Assembly: GCF_000203815.1 (NCBI RefSeq)
Contig: NW_004457715.1
Location: 1-64,000, forward strand
Direction of reading: 5' to 3'
DNA: 64,000 nucleotides
Source: Cavenderia fasciculata
Lineage: Eukaryota > Evosea > Eumycetozoa > Acytosteliales > Cavenderiaceae
In this document: positions 47,060 to 56,798 of the stretch, one piece after another
How positions within the stretch are numbered: the first letter of the stretch is position 1
Layout of the letters: each line of letters begins with the position of its first letter
The notes under the pieces: generated by a model
The model's database searches: none
Seen by the model: only the letters and a program-made list of their open reading frames with translations
Told to the model about the DNA's origin: nothing
Translations under genes and position numbers: made by a program

Positions 47060-48627
47060 TATAATATCATTTGTGAAGTAGCACAACTTATATTTACAAA
47101 TTTTTATTTCAACCAGGACCAGATAGATTAGATGGAATTCTCTTAGAGGATAAAAGAATCGTAAAGAGAGAGGAGACCATAAAAAATGTGATGAAAGTGG
47201 TTCAAGACAACAAAATCACTCTTATCCGGGCACCTCCATTTACAGGTAAAACATCATTGGGTCAGCTATTGGAAGCCCAACTCGAAACAGTGCGTCCAAA
47301 TGCATATGTCAGACGAGTAACTTGGACCTCTGTATGTGCCAGTTTTGAAGACTTGTGGAAACTTTTTACTGGCCAATCTTTTGTAGACTGGATTAAAATC
47401 TCCCTACACGCTGAAGTCTATCTAATTATGAACGAGTGTCAAACAATATACGCAAAAGATAGTGAATGGGGAAATAGAGTTTGGCCAACGATCAAGGCAT
47501 CTGAATCTCCACATCTACACGTTGTGGTGTTGGCTTCATATGGTGAGAAAACCGTCAACACGATTACCAGTACACCAACCGATCTGACAAGCTCCCATCA
47601 TTCTTTATTGGATATCAAGACTCTAAACTTTACAAAGGAAGAGTATGGACAATTGGTAGCAAACCTGACTATCGGATATTTTCCAAAGGTAGTTGAAGAC
47701 TGGATATATGTCAACACAGGTGGACACATTGGATTGCTCAAAAGAACATTGGGTCTCATCGAAGGAAAGTTTGGCGAGAAAATGATTCTCAACTCGACTG
47801 GAAAATACCCTCCTACTGATCCTCATCTTGACCAGCTCATGATGGAGTATCTTCTCTCTCAAGATTATGCAATTGATATTAGTCAATCAAGAGCTGCACC
47901 AAATCTAAAGTTGCCAGAAACTCAAAGATATGTCCTAGACTGTGTTGCTTATGGATCTTATCCATATGATCCATCAATTCAAGATGAACCACTCTCTCAT
48001 CTTTTGAAACATGGTTTTCTCACGTTGGATAACAACAAACAACTCGTATTCCCCTCCCCACTCTACCGTCGTTGCTACTTTACCGCAAGATTCAAATCCC
48101 CTTCTCCCCAACAGTTTCAGCCTCGCGAAGATGATATGGATGGATTCCTTATCGACTGCATCAAACGCTTTCGACCACACCAACTCGCCAACCAATTCTC
48201 TGTCCACACTCGTTGCGGAAGCAGTACATCTCAACCACTTGAAGTTGTATGGCAGATGGAGTTTTATCATGCAGCAACTTGCGCAATGCAACCAATCTAT
48301 GTTGCCCCAAGTGTCGGAAGAGCATTTGACTCAAAGGGATTTTTAGATTTCTACATTGACAGCAAATACAAATGGGCAATAGAAATGATTAGCGAGGGAA
48401 GAAATATCTCTGGTCATGTCAACTGGTTCAAGCCTACAGGTATCTATGGAAACTTGCTTCAAATGATCAAGAAATGGGTTGTGCTCGATTTCAAGAGTTC
48501 TAAATCCCATCCAATGGTAAAATGGGACAACCTGTGGGAGGTTATGTATTCTGCTGACTTTAAAAGCTATACCATCCACCGCAAGGACCAAAGTTTGCTC
48601 ACAATAACTATTGAAAATGGTCAATAA
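45747..48627 (+). CDS. Crinkler (CRN)-type effector: P-loop NTPase plus restriction-like nuclease domain
   Basis: The secure part is 47127-48627. It reads LDGILLEDKRIVKRE, then Walker A RAPPFTGKTSLG, an EVYLIMNE Walker-B-like strand, a STAND-like helical part, and a C-terminal nuclease-like core: QMEFYHAA, KGFLDFYID, WAIEMISEG, VVLDFKSSKS. NTPase followed by this D/E-x-K nuclease is the core of CRN effectors, found in oomycetes, fungi and some free-living protists. Upstream coding blocks 45747-45993 and 46944-47022 are likely earlier exons but lack an ATG. The join at 47022 needs acceptor ATAG|A at 47126 because the nearer CCAG|GA gives a stop. The roughly 950-base intron between them is abnormal. 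The 5' half may be decayed. Biochemical role in the amoeba is unknown. Confidence 0.6.
46010..46895 (+). repeat. Degenerate pyrimidine-rich repeats in the long intron of the CRN-like gene
   Basis: Two diverged copies of a roughly 240-bp C/T-rich unit (about 46138-46375 and 46655-46892). Both contain CCTCTTTTTA.ACCATTTC and end CATATATTTATAATCCTTT followed by CAAA.CAAATAC. A weaker copy of the middle part is at about 46500-46560. A partial copy recurs after the gene at about 48715-48860. Confidence 0.55.
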
Positions 48628-49257
48628 TTTCAATTATTATACCCTTTGTAGTTGTTCCAACGATACTTTTTACTTCAAAATAAAATAATGTCCACCAACA
48701 CTTTTATTAATTATTATTCGTTCATATATTTCTAATCCTTTGATCCAAATCAAATACTATTGACTCGTGCATTCATCCAAAACCCACTCCTTACTTTTTG
48801 CTCTTTTAAACAATTCCTTTAACTACACCGACGAACCAAACCACTACCTTTGATTCATTGTTCACTGTCTATTTCAACATCAAAAGAGTACACACTGATG
48901 GATTCTATTCAGTTAATGCTAATATCATATCGACCCATCTTCTTGATTTGTCATTTATTTGAATTGCAAAAAAAAAACAATCCAACTAATAAATAACATA
49001 ACTATCCAATTAAATTAATAACATATTAATATAATTTCAAAAATGAATTTAAATTTAAATTCAATATTCATTCCGAATGTAATATAGAACTTAAGTTATT
49101 GCATTCAACCTTCTAATAGTTCGTTGTTTTCCACCCAGTACGATGTTTAAACATTTCCTCTGCATATGCAAACTGCAATTTCACACCACCATATTTATTT
49201 CTTCTTCACTATAAATCGGATCGATTGTTGTTACTGAGCTCAGTAACAATGGGGTGA
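48628..49257. other. Intergenic, repeat remnants
   Basis: 48715-48860 is a partial copy of the pyrimidine-rich unit found inside the CRN gene. 49228-49249 is a perfect 22-bp palindrome. No gene. Confidence 0.5.
49228..49249. repeat. Perfect 22-bp palindrome
   Basis: TTGTTACTGAGCTCAGTAAC followed by AA; both arms match without mismatch. It lies 9 bases before the first 110-bp direct repeat. Confidence 0.85.
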
Positions 49258-49548
49258 ATGCATTTTCTTAAAATTGGTAGTGGCTACTGAGATTAATGGC
49301 AACAACCATGAATCGTTGAATATTTTGTAAACATTACATAGAGGCAGCAGTAGTATAACTTTAAAGTAATTATCATCGCTGTTCACTTTTTCAATTTAAT
49401 GCCCAACTACTGCTGCTATGTACTGTTGATTTGATGTAATCATTTTCTTAAAATTGGAAGTGGTTACTGAGATTAATGCCAACAACCATGAATCGTTGAA
49501 TATTTTGTAAACAGTACATAGCAGCAGCAGTAGTATAACTTTAAAGTA
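49258..49548. repeat. Pair of about 110-bp direct repeats with an inverted segment between them
   Basis: 49262-49368 and 49440-49548 share, with few differences, CATTTTCTTAAAATTGG, then GAGATTAATG.CAACAACC, ATGAATCGTTGAATATTTTG and AGTATAACTTTAAAGTA. Between them, CTACTGCTGCTATGTACTGTT (about 49405-49425) is the inverse of the AACAGTACATAGCAGCAG...TAG portion of the second copy, so this region can also fold back. Confidence 0.8.
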
Positions 49549-49750
49549 TAAATCATTATTGTAACTTGGCTCGGCTAATTTGCATTGATTGAAAATAATC
49601 ACATGGTATTTAAGGAATGACCCTCATTCCTTCATTCAACAACTTTTAATTTAAATTCATTCTCTTTGTGTTTACTTCTCATCATCTAAAATAAATAATT
49701 AATTCCAATTAACAAACAAATTCAAATCGTAGGTACATCGAAATGAAATA

Positions 49751-50199
49751 AAGATATTTTATTTTTAAATAATAATCTGGATCAATTTCATCTATTAAAT
49801 CTTTTAATTGTTTCATAAAATCATCTGTTGGGTCTTGGCCCAAATGAATCATAATATTCTACTGATTTATCTTTATCTGCATCAATGTATACTGGCAACC
49901 CAATGACTTCCTGGTTTGTTGTGTGGATCCATATTCATAATAAATTACATCTTTTCTTGGTTCCATAAATTTAATTGATCAATTGCTATTACTCTTTCAA
50001 ATCCCTTTCTATGATATGTTTCATTATTCTTTCAATCTCGCTATCATAAAGACCTTTATTTGATCTTCCGCTACCAATCTTTGTTTCTTTTTAAATCTTG
50101 AGAAAATGATACAATTAAATCAATGACACTAATTCTTTGATTCTTTACCATGTCTTTTAATTCATTTCCTAAATTTGTAGATAGTTTAGTAGAGGACAT
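49751..50199 (-). pseudogene. Adenain-type (C5/Ulp1-like) maturation protease, frameshifted
   Basis: ATG 50199 starts MSSTKLSTNLGNELKDM and stops after about 43 codons. Further on, in changing frames, come NKPGSHWVA (catalytic His context), VYIDADKDKSVEYYDSFG (the Asp-bearing YYDSFG of adenovirus-like proteases) and DPTDDFMKQLKDLIDEID. At least three frame changes and stops. The catalytic Cys region beyond is not seen before about 49740. Family recognition rests on the GSHW and YYDSFG pair, which is typical of proteases in Polintons, PLVs, virophages and adenoviruses. Confidence 0.7.
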
Positions 50200-50227
50200 T
50201 GTTGAATTTAAATACTCTTTTACCAAA

Positions 50228-50815
50228 TCATTTGTAGCTGTTAGATTGTTCTATTAAACTATTTGGTAAAATTTGATCAACTATTATTTGTTGTTGTTCT
50301 GTTTGTATATTGGGTGGTTCTTCCTGTTTTACTTGATTGGCTTTCATTAAGCTATCCAATTCCAAAAGATTCTTTTCTTTAATTTGATTTTGCATTTCAA
50401 TCATTGATTGTAATTGTTCATCTATTTGTCTTGTATTTATCTCTTGTTTTACTTGAATATCATCTTTTGTTAGATCAATAATCTTTTTCTTTGTTTCTTT
50501 ATCCAATTCTTGTTGATTCTTTAGTAAAGATTCTCTAAAGTTGGTGCCCTGTATTGATTTAATCATTTCTACTTGATTTGGATTTGACCAAGCCAATACA
50601 GGACTTTCTTTAGAGAGTTGCTGTTTTTGCTGTTGTTGATGCTGTTGTTTCTCATCCTCTAATGCTTCTCTAATCAACTTTCTAATCAACTTTTTATCAT
50701 TCTTTTTTGATCTAATGTAAACTCTATCTACTCCATGCTGTATGTATCGTCTTCCTCTCTTATCTTTTTTTCCTCTTAATGGTCTCTGTTTTTGCTTCTT
50801 ACCTCCAATCATCAT
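50228..50815 (-). CDS. Basic, Gln-rich protein of the virus-like block (195 aa)
   Basis: One intact frame. The start could be either of the two consecutive Met codons (50815, 50812). The N-terminal 65 residues are highly basic (GGKKQKQRPLRGKKDKRGRR, then RSKKNDKKLIRKLI), then a Gln run, then an amphipathic charged helix region. It sits 28 bases before the protease start on the same strand, a virus-like spacing. A DNA-binding or core-like protein is plausible from its charge but no family is recognised. It is the only undamaged frame in the block. Confidence 0.5.
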   Translation of the reverse strand: MMIGGKKQKQRPLRGKKDKRGRRYIQHGVDRVYIRSKKNDKKLIRKLIREALEDEKQQHQQQQKQQLSKESPVLAWSNPNQVEMIKSIQGTNFRESLLKNQQELDKETKKKIIDLTKDDIQVKQEINTRQIDEQLQSMIEMQNQIKEKNLLELDSLMKANQVKQEEPPNIQTEQQQIIVDQILPNSLIEQSNSYK

Positions 50816-51082
50816 CTTGTATTATTATACAATATAATTATATTTAAAACTTCATAATCATTTTATTCTTTATAATATCTGATTCTTTAATACTATTTAT
50901 AGGTTGTTGTTTTATCTCTTTCTCTACAACTTCATCGTTTACAATTGATCCATTCTCTTTATTATATATATATAGAGTAATTTATTATATTACTATTTTT
51001 ACACTACTTTTATAATACTTTTTACACTACTAGTAAATTTTAATAATTTTATAATAATGTTTTACTAATTATAGATAAAAGT

Positions 51083-51898
51083 ATGTTGATTACACATATT
51101 CTATATAAATTCACACAATAGAATCAGTGGTACTAATTCTAAATTTAAATATAATATTATTTATTATCCACAGGACAAGTTTGACAGAGTTGCATTGTTA
51201 CAAGCGACAATACCAAAATCATTTTATACAGTTGGAAGAGGATTAAATACTTTTGAATTGATAGAAGATGATCAATCAACTATTATTTCTATTCCTGTTG
51301 GTAATTATTCAAGAAAATCATTACAAGACACATTGGAAAAGCAATTGAATGCATTGTCACCAAACAATGTGAAATATGCAATCAGTTGGCCAACATCACA
51401 ACAACCAATACTGGTAAATATATATTTACATGTGCATCAACAAGAGATATCTTTTCTTTTACTAATCAATTATATCGTCATTTAGGTTTTAACAAAGATT
51501 CAACAAATAAATTTAATAATAATATTTTGGAATCAACCAATGTAATCAACTTACAATCTGATAATGTTTTATTTATTCATTCAGATTTATGTAGTAATGG
51601 AGATGATGATATATTACAAGAGGTTTACTCTGCAGCTGGTAATGCAGATTTTTCAAATATTCATTGGCAAAACTATGATGTCGAATCATATAGTAAACAA
51701 TTGGTATCAAACACAAAGACAAGCTTTACCATTTATTTGACAGATCAAGATGGAAATGAAGTAAATTTAAATGGTGTAAATATCAATCTGACATTGATTT
51801 TATTCAAACTTAATGACATCTCACAATTGGTAAGAGAATATATAAATTATTTATTGGTTAAAGAAAAAGAATCATTAACAGTTGTTGATGAAATTTAA
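51083..51898 (+). pseudogene. Minor capsid (penton-like) protein, frameshifted
   Basis: Read across frame changes: an opening with NRISGTNSKFKYNIIYYPQ, then FDRVALLQATIPKSFYTV, NTFELIED, ISIPVGNYSRKSL, GKYIFTCAST and LYRHLGF. The RISGT...FDRV.LLQA.IPKS...NTF.L.E series is what I associate with the minor capsid (penton, single jelly roll) proteins of Polintons and PLVs. Shifts occur near 51110 and 51410. The first candidate ATG is at 51083. The C-terminal part from 51410 to 51898 is intact. Confidence 0.6.
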
Positions 51899-51931
51899 TT
51901 TTAGACCTATAGAATATATAGAATTAAAAAA

Positions 51932-53242
51932 ATGGAACAAGCAATTTCAAATCAATTTGATTATCGACAAATGGTTGGATCAGGACCACAATATGAATAC
52001 ACTCGAGTATATCCTCAAGCTGGAGCAACTCAAACAACAGTTTATCAAGGAGGAAATGACACTATATTTGAAATACCACCAACCAAAGCATTTAATCTAA
52101 GTAGGTCATGGTTTCAATTTACATTTACATTGCCAGCAACCAATGCAAAGTTTGGATTTGTATTTACTGATTTTATTCCATTCTTTAGACAGATACATTA
52201 TTATGGATCATACAAACTCTCATTTACATTCTAAAATGGTGACCAATATCAACAAAAAATTAAAAGATACACTCAACACATACAACTCTGCAGTGAATAC
52301 AGGAAATCAAACATATATTCCTTGCTATTCATGCAATACTTTGGTAAATATGAATCCAAGATATGATGGCACTTCATGTGATAGAGCTTTTACTGAACCA
52401 GACTATTTGTCTTCAGGCAATGCAAACAATACAGCAGTTAATTTAAATGTAACTATTCCATTCAACGAATTATACGAATCCATTTTATCATTGGACAAGG
52501 ATATTATGTTGAATGAAACATTATTGGTTAGATTTGTTTGGTCAGAATTACCAAATATTGGTTTTGGTGCAGATGCCTCTCTTACTCCTCAAACAAATCC
52601 AGTTGCTTTAACAGCTCCTGCTGGACCCAATGTACAAGGTATGGAAATACATTTAGCAGTTGAAAAGAGATATGATATTATCAAAATTTACAACAAAAGA
52701 TTGCAAGTCCAGAAGGTTTCTCTTTACTTATTCCTTATTGTTGTACTGTAACAGCATCACTTACAGGTACAAATCAGCCGGTATCATTAAGATTAAATAG
52801 ACTAAATGGTATTACTTTGGAAAGAATTTATCATAGTTTATTTGTTACTGCCTCAGTTGCAAACTCTGCCATCTACAACAACAATGTGGCTTCAACAAAT
52901 TTGGAACATTTCTATACCAATATTAATAATACTAGGAGAATGCAGTATGATTATTACACAGGTTTAAATGATGATTATAAAGCATTGCGAGACAAATTGA
53001 TAGATTCAACCATTCAAACACCAAATATCCACAACTATAATTGGTGTTGGTTGGATAGATTTGATGATGGATCATTTGGTATTCTAGATGAAAATATTGT
53101 TTCTGGTATTGATTTAAATCTAGGAGAGGTTAAATGGGATTTTATTGCATTTTTAAGTGTAGCAACCAATCTTACCCATCAATCAACAGTGGTATGTAAA
53201 AGAAGATTAGTTATTACTTCAAATGGATTGACATTAATGTAA
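51932..53242 (+). pseudogene. Major capsid protein (double jelly roll type), frameshifted
   Basis: ATG 51932. Landmarks are the tyrosine/glutamine-rich N-terminus (YEYTRVYPQAGATQTTVYQG), then IFEIPPTKAFNLSRSWFQF, a middle with YDGTSCDRAFTEPDYL and TIPFNELYESI, and a C-terminal part with ERIYHSLFVTA and WCWLDRFDDGSFG. Frame changes at about 52215 and about 52690, so roughly 437 residues if continuous. Position right after the minor capsid gene and before the ATPase supports the call. Strand-rich composition fits a jelly-roll capsid. Identity is by context plus motif feel, not by alignment. Confidence 0.55.
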
Positions 53243-53257
53243 ATATTATTTATTTAT

Positions 53258-53640
53258 TATTAAATAATATAGGAAAATGAAATTCAACAAACAGACAATT
53301 ATTAAAACAATCCAATTGGTGGTATCATTCCTGGTGATCATGGAAGGTTGATGGTTCAAATTAATTTGGATTTTGTTCCAAATCTTATTACATTAAAAAT
53401 GGTTGGTGTAAATGGAAATTTGGCTCAAGGATCGGAGTACATGATTAGAACTTCATTGATAAGTGACAACAACCTTTATTCTTTTCTGAGTGTATCTACA
53501 ACCATTGTAAGTTACATTTTACAAACAAAAGTGGAACAAATATTCAAGGAGCTTATTATTTTGAATGTGTGGATCAAAACAACCATTATTTGAGAAATGA
53601 ATTGGAATTTTACAGCAGTATTTCAATTTTACCCAATTTT
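53258..53640 (+). pseudogene. Small virus-block protein, frameshifted, unknown
   Basis: A roughly 120-residue reading across two frames (INLDFVPNLITLKMVGVNG, then QGAYYFECVDQNNHYL and NELEFYSSISI). Beta-rich; lies between major capsid and ATPase. No family recognised. Confidence 0.35.
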
Positions 53641-53661
53641 AAATCAACCATTATATATAAA

Positions 53662-54432
53662 ATGATAAAGCTAACAAAAATCAATAATGTCATTGTGGAA
53701 CCAATCAAATTACCACAACCACCAAAAAATGTAAAAGGATCAGAATTATTTAATCAATTAAATGCAAATATATTGGTATGTGCTCCAAAGAATAGTGGCA
53801 AGACTGTTGTTATTAAAAAGATTATAGATGAATGTACTAATAAACAAACCAATGTTTTAATTTTTTGTGCGACAGTTCACAATGATCATAGTTGGTTGGA
53901 AATTCAAAAAGATTTGGATAAAAGAGGAATAACATTTATGGCATTTACAAGTATTTATGATGACAAGGCAAATGTGTTGGAAGCATTTGTTCAAAGTTTA
54001 CAAGTAAAACCAAATGAAAAGGGTAGATCATTAATATTGACCAATAATACGGTTACAGAGAAATCATCATCAAAAAAAGAAGTAGCGCCAGATTATTTTT
54101 GATGATTTATCAAATGAATTAAAAGGCCAAGTATTACCAAACTCATGAAGATTCAAAGACACTTTTCAACCAAGATTATTATTAGTACTCAATCATGGAA
54201 AGACACATCATCACACATAAGAAAAGGTAATTTAGATTATGTTTTATTATTTAAAAATATACCAACAGAGACTTTAAAAATAATTTATGGAGAGTTATCA
54301 CTGACAATTCAATTTAAATTATTTTTAGAGATTTATTCTTTTGCAACCAAAGAGAAATATCATTTTCTTTATACAAGCAGAAATGGTGATTATAGAAAGG
54401 ATTTTAATTTACAACTTGAAATTAAAATATAG
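53662..54432 (+). pseudogene. FtsK/HerA-type genome-packaging ATPase, frameshifted
   Basis: ATG 53662. Walker A CAPKNSGKTVVIKK at about residue 37, then VLIFCATVHND. The frame breaks at about 54085, just before Walker B (IIFDDLSNEL in the next frame), and breaks again at about 54145, where KIQRHFSTKIIISTQSW carries the sensor Gln of A32-like ATPases. The C-terminal part reads to 54432. The order and spacing of Walker A, Walker B and ISTQ match virophage/Polinton packaging ATPases (about 250 residues). Confidence 0.7.
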
Positions 54433-54740
54433 ATTTATAAATATAAAGATAAAAATGAAGGGAGAATGCTAGATTCAGATTGTAAATCAATGATATTTCA
54501 TCTAATTATCAACATACTTAATCCTGGTGCCAAATATAGAAAGTATGCTGGATAAAATACTAACGACTAAACTATTGTCGGTTAGTCGTCTCGAACAACA
54601 AACTAAAAGACCAATGAAATCAATAAACATTAATTCATCTTTTTATTACTATAATTAATAATCATTTACAATCTAATCTAAAGTCATCATTACTATCAAT
54701 ATATATTCATATATCTATATATTATTATTATTATTATATA
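54433..54740. other. Intergenic
   Basis: AT-rich. A stem CGACTAA...TTAGTCG at about 54563-54587 could be a hairpin. No gene. Confidence 0.5.
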
Positions 54741-54749
54741 CCTCTCAAA

Positions 54750-55139
54750 CAAAAGAAACCTGTAAATGTTGAACGTATCCAAAGATCCGCTGAAGAAGTG
54801 TATTATATGTTGTCTGTACCATCACACGCAATGAAAAGCACCTTGATTGCTAGCTTTGATGGTAAGCAACTCAATTCATCTGGTCAACATGTCATGGTCT
54901 CTTTCCGGTTCATTGACCCTTGTCTACCAAACACTGTCTTTTTTTGCAGCACCCACATTGCCTCGTCCAAACGAACCATTTTATCATCCTTTAATGCAAG
55001 CGACATTCAATCGTCTTGTATGTTTGGAAAGACCCCTGCCGATCCAGGTGTCGCTGTTGTACAATTTAAAAATCAAGGGGCTTACGATGATGCTGTACAA
55101 AATACAATCTTTTATCCACTGTCTGTAACTACTATATAA
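54750..55139 (+). CDS. Possible small protein gene of unknown function
   Basis: A frame open from about 54741 (PLKQKKPVNVERIQRSAEE) passes through 54798-55139 to a stop. Inside is an intron-like GTAAGC...TTTGCAG (about 54862-54949); after splicing the reading continues APTLPRPNEPFYHPLMQ in another frame. The unspliced end reads GKTPADPGVAVVQFKNQG. No ATG sits upstream within a good context and I recognise no family. It could be a gene fragment. Confidence 0.25.
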   Translation, partial: QKKPVNVERIQRSAEEVYYMLSVPSHAMKSTLIASFDGKQLNSSGQHVMVSFRFIDPCLPNTVFFCSTHIASSKRTILSSFNASDIQSSCMFGKTPADPGVAVVQFKNQGAYDDAVQNTIFYPLSVTTI

Positions 55140-55201
55140 CTATCAACAATAAAAAATCAATAAAAAAAAAAAAAAAAAAATTTTGACTAAAAATGAAATG
55201 G

Positions 55202-55271
55202 GGCTCCACCGGGAATCGAACCCAGACCACTACCACCCAAAGGTAGTATTGTACCATTCAACTATGGAGCC
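55202..55271 (-). tRNA. tRNA-Pro (anticodon TGG)
   Basis: Reverse complement folds as a full cloverleaf: acceptor GGCTCCA/TGGAGCC, D stem GTTG/CAAT, anticodon stem CTACC/GGTAG with loop TTTGGGT (anticodon TGG), four-base variable region and T arm CTGGG-TTCGATT-CCCGG. Internal promoter boxes A (TAGTTGAATGGT) and B (GGTTCGATTCC) are present. No intron. A T run follows downstream on the minus strand. Confidence 0.95.
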
Positions 55272-56798
55272 TACACTTTGTTGTAGTATAATTATGAAAT
55301 TGGGAATTTGAACCAAATTTTACTTTCTTCTTGAGATAATCTTTATTTCTTGCTGGTCAATTAAAATGTATAATTAATAAAACTTTGTAACTTCTGAGTA
55401 CTACTCTTCCCGATAGGAGAGAACAGGAAAAAAATTACTTTAAAAAAAACACAAATTTTTAGATGTCTCCAACAATGTCTCATCTCGTTGTTGGATACAT
55501 GAGATCTTTATTTCAATTACAATATTTAATTAATAAAACTTTGTAACTTTTGAGTACTAAATTTTTGGATAAAAATAGAGAATTACACTATTGAACTTAA
55601 CTCAATCATCAACTATCTTCAACTATTTTATCAATATTTCTTTTCACTGAAAGCCACAACTTGTCCAGTGTGCCCATGTTCAATTCTTTATATCATTATC
55701 ATTTTCAATTTCAATTTTTAGCCCTATAGTTTAGGATCCTAATTTCCCTAAAATCATTTTTTCTACCCAATTTATCGTTCTGATTCTGTTATACCAAAGC
55801 ACATTAAATCTTTCTGTAATAGAATGAATATTTTCATTTTTATTTTTAACTAATGGTTTTTTCTTATCTGTTCTTTGGTAACTAATATAAATTTATATTA
55901 AGCATTATAATCAAAAGGCTCTACCTGTTAATCAGCCTATTTTTTTTCATTTTTTTTTCTTTTCATACTTGTCACAAAATCCTCGGTTCACTTCTTTTAA
56001 TGTGCATAGAAATCAGCTATTTATTAAAGTGTTTTCTATCATTCCACTTATCCAGTCATTTCCGTACAGACAGATTTTAACAACACTACTATTTGTCATG
56101 AATTTTCAATTTGGTTTATCAGAATTATAATTTAGTTTGGTGTTAACTTGTTGATTGCAAAGGTATATTTAAATAGATATAAAAATCAAGTATTGACAGT
56201 GATAAATGTACTAAACTTATTCAAACCAATAAACACAGTGATAGAGGAACAACTAATTCAACAAAAAGAAAATTAGTCTACAAATATAACAATTTTTTTG
56301 TAAAGCACGTATTAAAAAGTAAAGTGACAAATTGACTTCAACATCAAGTATTTCGTTAATGCTCGATAGTTGCTTCTTTATCCTGGATATGTGTTTTTCT
56401 GATATCCATAAATAGGAGCAACTATTGGGCATTGATGAAATTTATCAGAGAATCTCTTTCTCTTTATGCATCCACTATAAAATACCTATTAATAATAAAT
56501 CTTGGATTGTCAAGAGATTCACAACAACAACAGCAACAATACCAACAACAATACATGTGGTTCATGAACATTTTTTTGATCATACCACATCAATGTATCA
56601 ACCATCAAAAATAATCACCACCACACTAACATTTTGATTGGTGGTGTGGTTCACTTCATTTCCTGTTCAAATTATTATATTTATTTAATTACCACAAATA
56701 ATTTGGTGATTTGACTATAGTTCAATGTCACTCATTACTCATTGTATTCATTCATAAAAAAAAAACAATAATATTAATATTAATTAATAATTAAATCA
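55272..56798. other. 1.5-kb intergenic region with a short direct repeat
   Basis: A near-identical 32-base segment TAATTAATAAAACTTTGTAA... with GAGTACT occurs at about 55371-55402 and 55529-55560. The rest is AT-rich promoter-like DNA. A 60-codon CAA-rich frame at 56432-56614 is not convincing. Confidence 0.5.

Larger units (their letters stand above)
49741..54432. mobile_element. Decayed Polinton-like virus / virophage-type gene block
   Basis: This run of genes is unlike its dictyostelid surroundings. Two genes point left (protease, basic Gln-rich protein) and four point right (minor capsid, major capsid, small protein, packaging ATPase). This is the morphogenesis module shared by Polintons, Polinton-like viruses and virophages. 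All but the basic protein carry frameshifts, so it is an old endogenous copy. I found no protein-primed DNA polymerase, no retrovirus-type or tyrosine integrase and no terminal inverted repeats in the window, so the element is partial. Class (PLV, Polinton or virophage) cannot be settled by eye. Confidence 0.75.

Noticed and set aside
49741-54432. Possible active virus or complete Polinton
   Set aside because: Frameshifts in at least four genes and no polymerase, integrase or terminal inverted repeats visible. It is a remnant.
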